Shown here: piece after piece, positions 6,678 to 14,234 of the stretch
Numbering within the stretch: position 1 is the stretch's first letter
How the letters are laid out: the number at the start of each line of letters is the position of its first letter
DNA from: Lentisalinibacter sp037382365
GTDB taxonomy: Bacteria > Pseudomonadota > Gammaproteobacteria > Steroidobacterales > Woeseiaceae
Assembly (NCBI GenBank): GCA_037382365.1
Contig: JARRPZ010000062.1
Coordinates: 1 to 39,308 of the forward strand
Direction: 5' to 3'
DNA length: 39,308 nt
Program-made: the position numbers and the translations under genes
The notes under the pieces: generated by a model
Databases searched by the model: none
What the model was told of the DNA's origin: nothing
Seen by the model: only the letters and a program-made list of their open reading frames with translations

Positions 6678-7616
6678 TCAGCCCCGGGGGTGATGGGTGC
6701 CGTGCAGGTCCTTCAGTCGCTCGCGCGCGACGTGGGTGTAGATCTGGGTCGTCGACAGGTCGCTGTGTCCCAGCAACATCTGCACGACGCGCAGATCCGC
6801 ACCATTGTTCAGCAGATGCGTGGCGAACGCGTGGCGCAGTGTATGGGGGGAGAGGCGCTTATTCACGCCGGCTTTCTGGGCATAGCGCTTGATAATGTGC
6901 CAGAAGGCCTGGCGGGTCATCCGGTCGCCGCGGCGCGTGGGGAACATGTAATCGGTCTGTCGTTCGAGCAGGATTTCCACCCGGGGCCCCTCGATGAACT
7001 CGCGCAGCCACCGCTGGGCATCTTCGCCGAGAGGTATCAGCCGCTCCCGGTCGCCCTTGCCCACGATGCGCAGGACACCCTGATTCAGGTTCACCTGACT
7101 CTGCCTGAGGTTGATGAGCTCCGAGACGCGGAGTCCGGTCGCATAGAGCAACTCCAGCATCGCACGGTCCCTGTGCCCCAGCGGTTCTTCCGTATTGGGT
7201 GCGTTGAGCAGCGACTCGACTTCGTCCTCGGTCAGGGACTTCGGCAGCGAGCGGCCTATCCTCGGCATCTCGATGTGGGCCGTCGGATCATCGGTGATGA
7301 CACCTTCGCGACAGAGATACCGGAAGAAACGCCGGAAGCTCGACAACTGCCTCGCCGTGGAGCGCGGCTTGGCGCCCTGCTCCACGCGCCAGGCGATGAA
7401 GTTGAGCAAGTCCGCCTTCGAGGCGCGGACGACTTCGGTGCCATGATCGGCGAGGAAACGGCCCAGGGCCATCAGATCCGCTCGGTAGGCGCCGAGCGTG
7501 TTCTTGGACAGGCCGCGCTCCATCCAGATGGCGTCGAGGAATTTGTCGATCATCGCCTCGGAAGCGGCGCTGACCGCGGCTTCCTCGGACTTCTTTGGGA
7601 CGGAACTTCGTGTCAT
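6678..7616 (-). CDS. xerD: Site-specific tyrosine recombinase XerD
   Basis: 312 residues, slightly longer than E. coli XerD because of an extra N-terminal stretch of about 15 residues before the SAM-like core-binding domain (about 22-105). The catalytic domain has the complete tyrosine-recombinase set: R163 in YATGLRVSEL, K187, H258 and R261 in SPHTLRHAFATHLL, H284 in LLGHSDLSTTQIYTH, and the nucleophile Y293. With XerC it resolves chromosome dimers at dif. The neighbourhood is housekeeping (dsbC is a frequent XerD neighbour in gammaproteobacteria), which argues against a phage integrase. The ATG at 7616 diverges from plsC across a 170-nt regulatory gap. Confidence 0.95.
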   Translation of the reverse strand: MTRSSVPKKSEEAAVSAASEAMIDKFLDAIWMERGLSKNTLGAYRADLMALGRFLADHGTEVVRASKADLLNFIAWRVEQGAKPRSTARQLSSFRRFFRYLCREGVITDDPTAHIEMPRIGRSLPKSLTEDEVESLLNAPNTEEPLGHRDRAMLELLYATGLRVSELINLRQSQVNLNQGVLRIVGKGDRERLIPLGEDAQRWLREFIEGPRVEILLERQTDYMFPTRRGDRMTRQAFWHIIKRYAQKAGVNKRLSPHTLRHAFATHLLNNGADLRVVQMLLGHSDLSTTQIYTHVARERLKDLHGTHHPRG

Positions 7617-7698
7617 CTTCCGGACCTTCGGTCACTGGTCGGCGGGCATCGCCCGGCGGGATCGAGTGGCGAGTATGGCGAGCCGCCTGTCAGACCGG

Positions 7699-7714
7699 CG
7701 TGACCGCTGTCACA
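7699..7714. promoter_or_regulatory. CRP/Vfr-like operator, site 1
   Basis: CGTGA-N6-TCACA matches nine of the ten core bases of the CRP consensus TGTGA-N6-TCACA. It overlaps a GTCACA hexamer that could serve as -35 for plsC. Its centre is 39 bp from site 2. Confidence 0.5.
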
Positions 7715-7738
7715 GATCATCCAAAGCATTAACATAAT
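7709..7738 (+). promoter_or_regulatory. Possible plsC promoter between the two CRP-like sites
   Basis: GTCACA (7709-7714, four of six -35 bases) and CATAAT (7733-7738, five of six -10 bases) are separated by 18 nt. The predicted start of transcription falls in CRP-like site 2, which would make that site a repressing position. Confidence 0.35.
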
Positions 7739-7753
7739 GTGACAGGGTTCACA
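7738..7753. promoter_or_regulatory. CRP/Vfr-like operator, site 2 (perfect core)
   Basis: TGTGA-N6-TCACA, ten of ten core bases of the CRP consensus, flanked by A+T-rich sequence that is rare in this window. By simple counting, a perfect core is expected about 0.04 times in 39 kb of random sequence. It lies between divergent xerD and plsC. Confidence 0.6.
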
Positions 7754-7786
7754 CTATCGCCCGTGAAGTGGATACGCTGGGAGGCC

Positions 7787-8560
7787 ATGAGGAGACTGCT
7801 GGACGCCGGACGCGAGATCCTGCATGCCTTTTACGGCGTCTATTTCGCAGGTGTCTTCCTGATCTGTGCGGTGATCACGCTCATCCTGGTGCTGCTGCTG
7901 CCCTGGCTCCGGGGTCGGCGTGCAGCCGCGCGCGGGGCGGCCAGGGCGCTGTTCCTCCTCACGGGCATGGGACCGGAGGTGCGCCACGAGTCCGATCTGC
8001 CCGGACGCCCCTGCGTCGTCGTCGCCAACCACGCGAGCTATCTCGACGGCATACTGCTGTGTGCCGTTCTGCCCCCCCGGTTCGCATTCGTCATCAAGAG
8101 TGAGATGCAGGGGGTGCCGCTGGCCCATTTCCTGCTGCGGCGTATCGGCGTACAGTTCGTCGAACGCTTCCATCACGGCCGCAGTGCCCGCGATGCGCGC
8201 ACGATACTGCGACGTGCGCACGTCGGCGAGTCCCTCGCGTTCTTCCCGGAGGGCACGTTCCAGCAGGAGCCGGGGCTGCGCCGCTTCCGGGGCGGGGCCT
8301 TCGCCGTCGCGATGAAGGCCGATGCAGCCGTGGTGCCGGTGGTGATCAACGGATCACGTCATGCCCTGCCCGCCAGCCGCTGGCTGCCGCGCCCGCGGCG
8401 CCTCGAGGTGACGATCCTGGAGGCCATCGAGCCCGGTGACCACACGGCGTCGCAGCTGGCGGCGCTGTCGCGCAGACAGATACTGGATCATCTGGACGAA
8501 CCGGACCTGCAACCGGCCCCGGCGGCGATGACGACAGTCACCGGCCGGGCCGATGGCTGA
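7787..8560 (+). CDS. 1-acyl-sn-glycerol-3-phosphate acyltransferase (PlsC family)
   Basis: 257 residues from ATG 7787, preceded by GGGAGG (spacing only 2 nt). An upstream GTG at 7739 is in frame but lies inside a CRP-like operator and is unlikely. A membrane helix covers about residues 13-40. The acyltransferase motifs are present: the HX4D box NHASYLD (H82 and D87), the FVIKSEMQGVP segment, FFPEGTFQ as the substrate-binding EGT block, and VVPVVINGSRHALP. It probably acylates lysophosphatidate at the membrane, although some relatives use ornithine lipids or other acceptors. It stands alone and converges on the TPR gene with a 15-nt gap. Confidence 0.88.
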   Translation: MRRLLDAGREILHAFYGVYFAGVFLICAVITLILVLLLPWLRGRRAAARGAARALFLLTGMGPEVRHESDLPGRPCVVVANHASYLDGILLCAVLPPRFAFVIKSEMQGVPLAHFLLRRIGVQFVERFHHGRSARDARTILRRAHVGESLAFFPEGTFQQEPGLRRFRGGAFAVAMKADAAVVPVVINGSRHALPASRWLPRPRRLEVTILEAIEPGDHTASQLAALSRRQILDHLDEPDLQPAPAAMTTVTGRADG

Positions 8561-8575
8561 TCCGCAAGCTGCCCT

Positions 8576-9868
8576 TCAGCCGGACGCGATGCGCGCGGCT
8601 TCGAGCGCCTGGCGATCGCGGACGAACGCCATCCAGGCGGCCGCGTTCTGGCGCTCCTTGGTGTCACCGGTCTCACGCGCATTGCCGAAGGCCTCCAGCG
8701 CCTCGTCGAGACGGTCGAGTTCGGTGTACGCCATGCCCATCAGCAGCCACGCTCGCCCCGGTGTCTTCGTGCCGGCATCCAGCGCCTGGCGCGCCGCAGC
8801 AATCGCACCTTCCCAGTCGGCACGCTCGCTGAGGATGCCCGCCTCATCCAGGAAGTACTTCGGATCTCCGGTCATACTGCCGAGCTCGTTCATGACGGCG
8901 ACGGCCCGGTCGTACTCTTTCGCGGACGACCACGCCGAACGGAGCAGGTTCAGATTGTCCACGTTGCGCTCGACGATGGCCCGTTCCATGGCCTCGCTCA
9001 GGATCTGTCCGCCCATGAAGGGATCGTCGAGATAGAGGTTCAGCCGCACGAGATTCAGTATCTTGCCGCTCTCGTCGAGCATGCCGCGGTGGTAGGCCGC
9101 CATCATGGTGGCCAGCGCGAGCTGATCTTCCTTCGTCTCCAGGTAGACGCCCGACAGGGTCTCCCAGTAGCGCTCCGTGTCCGGCCACAGGCGGATCATG
9201 GTGCGCAGGACGTCGGCCGAGGAACGATAGTCCTTCAGCTCCATGTGCATCGCCAGCTCGAGCTGATACCAGGACTCCTTCGGCTCGTCCGCCGCGGCGA
9301 TGGCGAGCTGCACGCAGGGTAATGCCTCGCGAAAACGATTCAGCTCCGCGAAGCTGCCCGCCACGATGATGTAGGCGCCTGCGTCCGGCTCCTCGGCGTA
9401 CCGGAACCAGGTGCGCATGGTCTCCAGGGCGTCCTCGTAACGGCCTTCCGACTGGTACAGACCCGCCAGGGAATACAGCATGCCCTGCTGCGCCTGGGTA
9501 CTCAGCGCGTCCTCGGCCAGACTCCGCTCGAAGTAGTCGACGGCCTGGGTGAACTTGCCCTGGGCGGAATAGACGAAGCCGTAGGTCTGCCACATCAGCG
9601 CCTTCTCGTAGGAGTTCAGGCGCATCTTCTCCATCTTGGCGAGTTCGGACAGTGCCTCCGCGTAACGTTCGTCACCCATCAGCTCGTGGATGTCGGAGAG
9701 CCGGTTGTACGCGGTCTCGCCCATGGTCCCGGCCGGATCCTTGCGCTTCGCCGGTGTCGTATCCAGGCAGACCTTGCCCTGCGCCATGCCCGGAGCGCTC
9801 CAGGCACTCAGCACGACCGCAATGGCGGCGACGGTCAGTCTGAACGGGATGCTCGTCGATGCCCTCAC
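8576..9868 (-). CDS. Periplasmic TPR protein of the TonB/ExbBD operon
   Basis: 430 residues from GTG 9868, with GGGAAG upstream and a 10-nt gap after the tonB stop. A signal peptide ends near GMA-Q (about residue 29). The rest is a solenoid of tetratricopeptide-like helical pairs, clearest at YEKALMWQTYGFVYSAQGKF, SLAGLYQSEGRYEDAL and AWLLMGMAYTELDRLDEALE. TPR proteins of this kind end the DUF3450-ExbB-ExbB-ExbD-ExbD-TonB operons of marine gammaproteobacteria. I infer that it helps link the energising complex to outer-membrane receptors or scaffolds it in the periplasm. Its biochemical role is not established by sequence. Confidence 0.82.
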   Translation of the reverse strand: MRASTSIPFRLTVAAIAVVLSAWSAPGMAQGKVCLDTTPAKRKDPAGTMGETAYNRLSDIHELMGDERYAEALSELAKMEKMRLNSYEKALMWQTYGFVYSAQGKFTQAVDYFERSLAEDALSTQAQQGMLYSLAGLYQSEGRYEDALETMRTWFRYAEEPDAGAYIIVAGSFAELNRFREALPCVQLAIAAADEPKESWYQLELAMHMELKDYRSSADVLRTMIRLWPDTERYWETLSGVYLETKEDQLALATMMAAYHRGMLDESGKILNLVRLNLYLDDPFMGGQILSEAMERAIVERNVDNLNLLRSAWSSAKEYDRAVAVMNELGSMTGDPKYFLDEAGILSERADWEGAIAAARQALDAGTKTPGRAWLLMGMAYTELDRLDEALEAFGNARETGDTKERQNAAAWMAFVRDRQALEAARIASG

Positions 9869-9878
9869 GTTCGCTTCC

Positions 9879-10508
9879 CTACTGGGCCTGGTTGATGTTG
9901 AAGTCGATACGCTGCGTGGCGCGCCGCTTCACCGCCTGACCATCCACGATGCGCGGCTTGAACTTCCACTTGTAGATGGCCCGCAGGGCGTTGCGCTCGA
10001 ACATCCGGCGCGGCTCCGCCTCCACGACCTTTGGATCGGCCACGGAGCCGTCCTCGTTGATGGTGAACTCGATCAACACCCAGCCGCTGATACCTTCGAC
10101 GAGCGCCTCGCGTGGCCATTGCGGCTCGATGCGCACGATGGGGATGACGTCCCCCTCCGCCGCCGGGTCGCCGGCGCTCCACTGCCCCAGATACGGGCCG
10201 CCACCACCACTCGTCGGTACGTCGATACGCGGCGTCTGCATGCGCGGCAGATCCGGGCGCGGTTTGTCCTGCGACGGCTGATTCAGCTTCGGTGGCGGTG
10301 GCGGCTCCTTCGGCTTCTCCGGCTCCGGCGGCGGCTTGCGCTCCTTGATGTTCTCGATCTCGTCCTGCTGCACACGCACGAAATCCAGAGACAGCCGGTC
10401 GTCGGAGTCCTTCATGATCGCCGGCGCGCCGGAGATGAGCTGATGCATCAGCAGGAACAGACCGAGCGCCACGAGCACGCCGGCGACGAGGGACACGACG
10501 AACCTCAT
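9879..10508 (-). CDS. tonB: TonB-family energy transducer
   Basis: 209 residues, shorter than E. coli TonB and like the TonB2 type. A single N-terminal membrane helix covers about residues 5-22. A charged Pro-rich spacer follows at about 58-76 (KPPPEPEKPKEPPPPPK). The C-terminal TonB domain covers about 120-209, with RIEPQWPREALVEGISGWVL, FTINEDGSV and YKWKFKPRIVDGQ. It transfers the proton-motive force harvested by the ExbB/ExbD proteins to TonB-dependent receptors. None of these receptors is encoded in the window, so the complex must serve receptors elsewhere. The ATG at 10508 is 45 nt after the second exbD stop. Confidence 0.93.
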   Translation of the reverse strand: MRFVVSLVAGVLVALGLFLLMHQLISGAPAIMKDSDDRLSLDFVRVQQDEIENIKERKPPPEPEKPKEPPPPPKLNQPSQDKPRPDLPRMQTPRIDVPTSGGGGPYLGQWSAGDPAAEGDVIPIVRIEPQWPREALVEGISGWVLIEFTINEDGSVADPKVVEAEPRRMFERNALRAIYKWKFKPRIVDGQAVKRRATQRIDFNINQAQ

Positions 10509-10553
10509 CGTTCGACCCTCCCGGCGCGCGACTCTGCTCGCGGTCTCTGCATC

Positions 10554-10961
10554 TCAGGTACCCTCCGGCTCGGCGGCCACTGCGATGTCGATGACTCCCC
10601 CGAGTCTGATCTGATCCATGATATCGATCAAGGTGCCGGTCGGCGACTCCTGATCGGCGATAATCACTGCCGAGCTTTCCGGATTCTCCGTCAGTGCATC
10701 CTCCACGATCTGGCGGACCTGGTTCAGTTCCACCTCGCGCTTGTTTATCCAGATGGCGCCCGTCGAGTCCACGCCGATCAATATATTGCCCCGGGGCCGT
10801 GCCTCGGCGGTCTCGGCCTCCGGACGCAGGGGATCGATGCCGGTCTCCTTGACGAAGGACGTGGTCACGATGAAGAAGATCAGCATGATGAAGACGATGT
10901 CGAGCATCGGCGTGATGTTGATCTCCGTCTCCTCGTCCGGTGTGGAATGTTTACGCGGCAT
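10554..10961 (-). CDS. exbD2: ExbD/TolR family biopolymer transport protein (second copy)
   Basis: 135 residues. It has a short cytoplasmic N-terminus, one membrane helix at about 20-42 containing the proton-carrying Asp (D21 in ITPMLDIVF), and a periplasmic domain. It is the second of two adjacent exbD genes, 15 nt after the first. The first 42 residues or so nearly match the first copy in both protein and DNA, while the periplasmic domains are very different. Its end (IDIAVAAEPEGT) follows the pattern of the usual ExbD C-terminal domain. Confidence 0.93.
   Translation of the reverse strand: MPRKHSTPDEETEINITPMLDIVFIMLIFFIVTTSFVKETGIDPLRPEAETAEARPRGNILIGVDSTGAIWINKREVELNQVRQIVEDALTENPESSAVIIADQESPTGTLIDIMDQIRLGGVIDIAVAAEPEGT
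10845..10938 (-). repeat. Near-identical exbD segment, copy in exbD2
   Basis: This 94-nt stretch matches 11265-11358 with four mismatches and no gaps, exactly 420 nt apart. It encodes the residues around the membrane helix of ExbD. The rest of the two genes is diverged. Confidence 0.9.
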
Positions 10962-10976
10962 CCCGGGGACCTCGCG

Positions 10977-11381
10977 TCACTTCGCCAGCGCGGCCAGCGA
11001 GACCTTGCTCGCTCCGGCGACCCGGGCCTGATCGACGACGCGCACGAGAATGCCCGCATCGGCGTTCCGGTCGGCCGCGATGACCACCGCCGCATCCGGC
11101 TGCACGGCGAGCCCGCTCTCGATATTGGCGCGTACGGCCCGGATGTCCGTGGGGCGTCCCTTGATCGAGATCTGTCCCGTGTCGCTGATGCGGATCGCGA
11201 TGACCTCGGACAGTTTCTGATCCTTGGGCGGCTCGTTCGAGGGTCGGTTCAGATCGACGCCGAACTCCTTGACGAAGGAGGTGGTCACGATGAAGAAGAT
11301 CAGCATGATGAAGACGATATCGAGCATCGGCGTGATATTGATCTCCGCCTCCTCGTCCTGCCGCCTCAGTCGTCTTCGCAT
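10977..11381 (-). CDS. exbD1: ExbD/TolR family biopolymer transport protein (first copy)
   Basis: 134 residues with the ExbD layout: basic N-terminus (MRRRLRRQDEEAEINITPML), membrane helix with the essential Asp D21, and a periplasmic domain ending VSLAALAK. It lies 16 nt after the short exbB stop. Two different ExbD periplasmic domains in one operon suggest a hetero-oligomeric or alternately used proton channel, as inferred for related two-ExbD operons. Confidence 0.93.
   Translation of the reverse strand: MRRRLRRQDEEAEINITPMLDIVFIMLIFFIVTTSFVKEFGVDLNRPSNEPPKDQKLSEVIAIRISDTGQISIKGRPTDIRAVRANIESGLAVQPDAAVVIAADRNADAGILVRVVDQARVAGASKVSLAALAK
11265..11358 (-). repeat. Near-identical exbD segment, copy in exbD1
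   Basis: Partner of the segment at 10845-10938, in direct orientation, with 90 of 94 positions identical. Three of the four differences are synonymous, and the fourth changes Ala to Thr. Confidence 0.9.
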
Positions 11382-11397
11382 CGCTCACTCCGCTCCG

Positions 11398-11922
11398 TCA
11401 GTGATGAACCAGCCGTTCCTCGAACCGCTGGACTTCCTTGTCCGCTCTGCGCTCCAGGTAGGTGGCGAGATACAGACCGGACAGCGCCGCGACGAGTCCG
11501 GACATGGTCGGGATGGTGGCGGCGGAGACACCACCGGCCATCAGGCGCGCATTTCCCGTACCCGCGAAGGCCATCACGTCGAATACCAGTATCATGCCGG
11601 TCACCGTCCCGAGCAGACCGAGCAGCGGCAGGATCGCCATCAGGGTCTTGATCATCAGCAGGTAGCGATGACTCTCCACCTGGATCTCGGAGATCATCTG
11701 GTCGCGGATGCGGCGCGCGAACCAGGACGTCGTATCCTCCCGGTGATCCCACTCGTCGACGGCCTGCTCCTCGAGTCGGGGCAGGACCCAGCGGAAGAAC
11801 CAGAATCGCTCGATGATCAGGGTCCACATCAGCGTGGTCACCGCCAGGATCGCCCACAGGACGTCCCCGCCCGCCTCGAAGAAGCTGCGGATGGCTATGA
11901 ATGCGGACTCGAGCAGATACAT
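11398..11922 (-). CDS. exbB: ExbB/TolQ family proton channel protein, short form
   Basis: 174 residues with three membrane helices at about 18-40, 90-115 and 130-155. The MotA/TolQ/ExbB core is seen in ILPLLGLLGTVTGMILVFD and ARLMAGGVSAATIPTMSGLV. It is probably the pentameric inner-membrane ring that encloses the ExbD helices. The ATG at 11922 is 16 nt after the stop of the long ExbB gene. The presence of both a short ExbB and a long ExbB with a periplasmic extension is a mark of this operon type. Confidence 0.92.
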   Translation of the reverse strand: MYLLESAFIAIRSFFEAGGDVLWAILAVTTLMWTLIIERFWFFRWVLPRLEEQAVDEWDHREDTTSWFARRIRDQMISEIQVESHRYLLMIKTLMAILPLLGLLGTVTGMILVFDVMAFAGTGNARLMAGGVSAATIPTMSGLVAALSGLYLATYLERRADKEVQRFEERLVHH

Positions 11923-11938
11923 CCGGCTGGCCTCGCTG

Positions 11939-13300
11939 CTACACGCCCCTCTCGGAATGCCGCGCGATCATGCCCGCGCTCTGTTCCTCCAGCACCTCGA
12001 TCATCGAGCGGCTGCGACCGGAGACGAGGCTGTGCAGGAACACCAGCGGGATCGCCACGACCAGTCCGAGCACCGTCGTCACCAGCGCCTGGGAGATACC
12101 GCCGGCCATCAGCTTCGGGTCGCCGGTGCCGAACAGGGTGATGGCCTGGAAGGTCCGGATCATGCCTACGACGGTGCCGAGCAGACCGAGCAGCGGCGCG
12201 ACCGCCGCGATCACCTTGATCCACCCCTGCCCCTGCTCGAGTCGTGGCGTCTCGCGGAGGATCGCTTCGTCGAGCTTCAGTTCGAGGGTCTCGGTATCGA
12301 TGTGCTGGTTCTCCTGATACACCTTCAGGATGCGGCCCAGCGGATTCTTTTCCGATGCCGTGTCGCTCTTCAGCTGACCGCGCAGTTTGCGCCCGGCGAC
12401 GAACAGGGCGAGCAGGCGCCACAGAGCGATCAGCAGCCCGATGCAACCGATGACGATGATGGCGTAACCGACCGTCCCCCCCTGGTTGATACGCTCGGCG
12501 AGACTCGGAGACTGCACGACCAGGCTGAGCAGCGCGCCGCGGCTCGGATCCACCGCCATGCGGGCATTGCCCTCGCGCGCGCCATAGAGATTCTCGGCCA
12601 GGCTCCTGAAGCGGGCATCCGGCTGCCGCGCCAGCTCCTGCAGGGTACTGCTCGCCGGGTCGTACTGGAGGAAGCGATCACCGGTGACCACATTGAACAA
12701 TCCGACGCGCACCACCTCGGCATTCTCCTCCTGACCGGCGGCGTTGCGGATGGTGGCGGCGAAGCGATCGACTGCCCCCGAGCCGGCCATCTCCTCCAGC
12801 ATCAGCACCTGCAGCGCTTTCAGATCACCAATGGAAGGCAGCCCGCGGGCCGAGGCGAGCTTCCCGGCGATGTCGCCTCGATCCGGAAACTCGGCCGTGA
12901 TGAGCGAGGTGTCCACCATGCCCTTGGCCTCGCCGGCCGTCTGGCGCACGACGCCGAAGAGTTCGCCCATGTCGCCAACGCGGATACGCAGCGTCTCGTT
13001 GAGTTCCTCGAGCTGACGCTCGTTCTCGTCGAACTGCGTCTTCAGTCGTTCGCTCCGCGCCTGCTCCTCGGTCAGCGAGCGCCGCGCCGATTCGAGCAGG
13101 GCCTGCTGCTCGTTGCGTCTCTGCAGGAACTCCTGCTCCCGGCGCCGGTTCTCTTGGCTGAGGCGCTGGCCCTGCTCGCGGACGGTGTTCAGGAGTTCGT
13201 CCATGGTCCGGGGCGCGTCCTGGGCCACCGCCGCGCCCGTCACGATGAACATCCCCAGCCCGAAGAGACCGACCGCCCTGGTCACGACACCGCTCATCAT
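11939..13300 (-). CDS. Long ExbB/TolQ protein with N-terminal periplasmic coiled-coil domain
   Basis: 453 residues. The ATG at 13300 overlaps the DUF3450 stop as ATGA; the next codon is also ATG. A signal peptide ends near AVA-Q (residue 26). A coiled coil follows at about 32-105, then a periplasmic domain to about 270. Membrane helices lie at about 278-302, 361-384 and 402-424, the last two within the MotA/TolQ/ExbB domain (VAPLLGLLGTVVGMIRTFQ and KLMAGGISQALVTTVLGLVV). It is the TtpC-like component of the TonB2-type system in Vibrio and relatives, where it is needed in addition to ExbB, ExbD and TonB. It probably forms a periplasmic bridge with the DUF3450 protein. The frame runs further upstream, but this start is set by the overlap and the AGGA site. 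Confidence 0.9.
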   Translation of the reverse strand: MMSGVVTRAVGLFGLGMFIVTGAAVAQDAPRTMDELLNTVREQGQRLSQENRRREQEFLQRRNEQQALLESARRSLTEEQARSERLKTQFDENERQLEELNETLRIRVGDMGELFGVVRQTAGEAKGMVDTSLITAEFPDRGDIAGKLASARGLPSIGDLKALQVLMLEEMAGSGAVDRFAATIRNAAGQEENAEVVRVGLFNVVTGDRFLQYDPASSTLQELARQPDARFRSLAENLYGAREGNARMAVDPSRGALLSLVVQSPSLAERINQGGTVGYAIIVIGCIGLLIALWRLLALFVAGRKLRGQLKSDTASEKNPLGRILKVYQENQHIDTETLELKLDEAILRETPRLEQGQGWIKVIAAVAPLLGLLGTVVGMIRTFQAITLFGTGDPKLMAGGISQALVTTVLGLVVAIPLVFLHSLVSGRSRSMIEVLEEQSAGMIARHSERGV

Positions 13301-14085
13301 TCCTGCTCCGGAGCCGGCACCGGCAGCGTGAGCAGCTGCGGCGCGGCCTGTTTCTTGGCGATGGCGATGCCATCGGTAATCGGCCGACGATAGGAGGAAT
13401 CCAGCTCCTCCCACTGACCGGTCTGCTTGTTCCAGAAGCCGGTACGCGACTTGTCGGCCGTCTGGTAGGCGAGCAGTATTCGGCCGACACGCAGGAACGT
13501 GACCGTCGTATCGACGCCGTCGATTGCGATAGTCCCGGGGTAAGACTCGATGTTGCGACCGAAGCGCGCCTCTTCCTTGTACGCCTCCATGATCTGCCGG
13601 TACTTTTCCGAGACCGTCAGGTCGGAACGGCTCATGTTGTCCTCGAGACGAGCTACCCGATCCATACGCTCACGAAGCTGGAAAGGCATGTCGAGTTCGA
13701 TGAAGGCACGGAGATCAGCGATCATCTCCAGCATCAATGGCACGATGCCCTGCTCCACGTCCCCGAATTCTTCCAGCTGCCGCGTGATGGAGGCCTTCTC
13801 TTCCTCCTGATCCTCGACCAGGGTCTGGAGGTTGTCGTTATAGATGCGGACGCGGTCCAGCTGCTGGGTGGTCACCCGATAATCGCCCAGCAATTCAGAC
13901 GTCTGGTCCGCGAGCTGACTGATCCGCACCTGGGAACGCTGCGAGGAGCGGTTGACCCCCGACTGTTCCTCGAGCACCTTGCCGAGCGTGGTCTGAGCGC
14001 CGAGCGGCGCCGCGGCCACCGAGACCAGCAGCGCACTGGTCAGGCAACTCAGGCGGACCGACCGCAATCGCGAAAATCGAGCCAT
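13297..14085 (-). CDS. DUF3450 family periplasmic coiled-coil protein, first gene of the TonB operon
   Basis: 262 residues. A signal peptide ends near LGA-Q (about residue 30). Residues about 35-110 are a long coiled coil (SQRSQVRISQLADQTSELLG then QEEEKASITRQLEEFGDVEQ). A mixed C-terminal domain carries FLRVGRILLAYQT and SYRRPITDGIAIAKKQ, which are characteristic of DUF3450. Such genes regularly precede the long exbB in two-ExbB/two-ExbD operons. I infer that the product pairs with the coiled coil of the long ExbB in the periplasm. The ATG at 14085 has AAGGA 7 nt upstream. The operon promoter must lie in the 149-nt gap to ldh, where I see no clear hexamer pair. Confidence 0.88.
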   Translation of the reverse strand: MARFSRLRSVRLSCLTSALLVSVAAAPLGAQTTLGKVLEEQSGVNRSSQRSQVRISQLADQTSELLGDYRVTTQQLDRVRIYNDNLQTLVEDQEEEKASITRQLEEFGDVEQGIVPLMLEMIADLRAFIELDMPFQLRERMDRVARLEDNMSRSDLTVSEKYRQIMEAYKEEARFGRNIESYPGTIAIDGVDTTVTFLRVGRILLAYQTADKSRTGFWNKQTGQWEELDSSYRRPITDGIAIAKKQAAPQLLTLPVPAPEQE

Positions 14086-14234
14086 GTGAGATTCCTTGAG
14101 TCCAGGGAATGGCGAGCACGCCCTGTCGCGCCCGCGAAACGCGAAAAACTAGCAGAATAGCCGCCCAAAAAACGACCGGTCGCGCATCGTGGACATGCCG
14201 GCCGGGCGCAGGACGTACTTCCAGGAGGCGGACC

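Noticed and set aside
6678..7616. Tyrosine recombinase as a phage or island integrase, with the tRNA-Leu as attachment site
   Set aside because: The sequence and neighbourhood fit housekeeping XerD. The tRNA is 2 kb away, no repeat of its 3' end is seen, and no cargo genes are present.
7739..7786. GTG start of plsC at 7739
   Set aside because: It lies inside the perfect CRP-like operator, has no ribosome site and adds no conserved residues.
10554..11381. The two exbD genes as an assembly duplication
   Set aside because: The periplasmic domains are clearly different proteins. Only the membrane-helix block is near-identical, so both are real.
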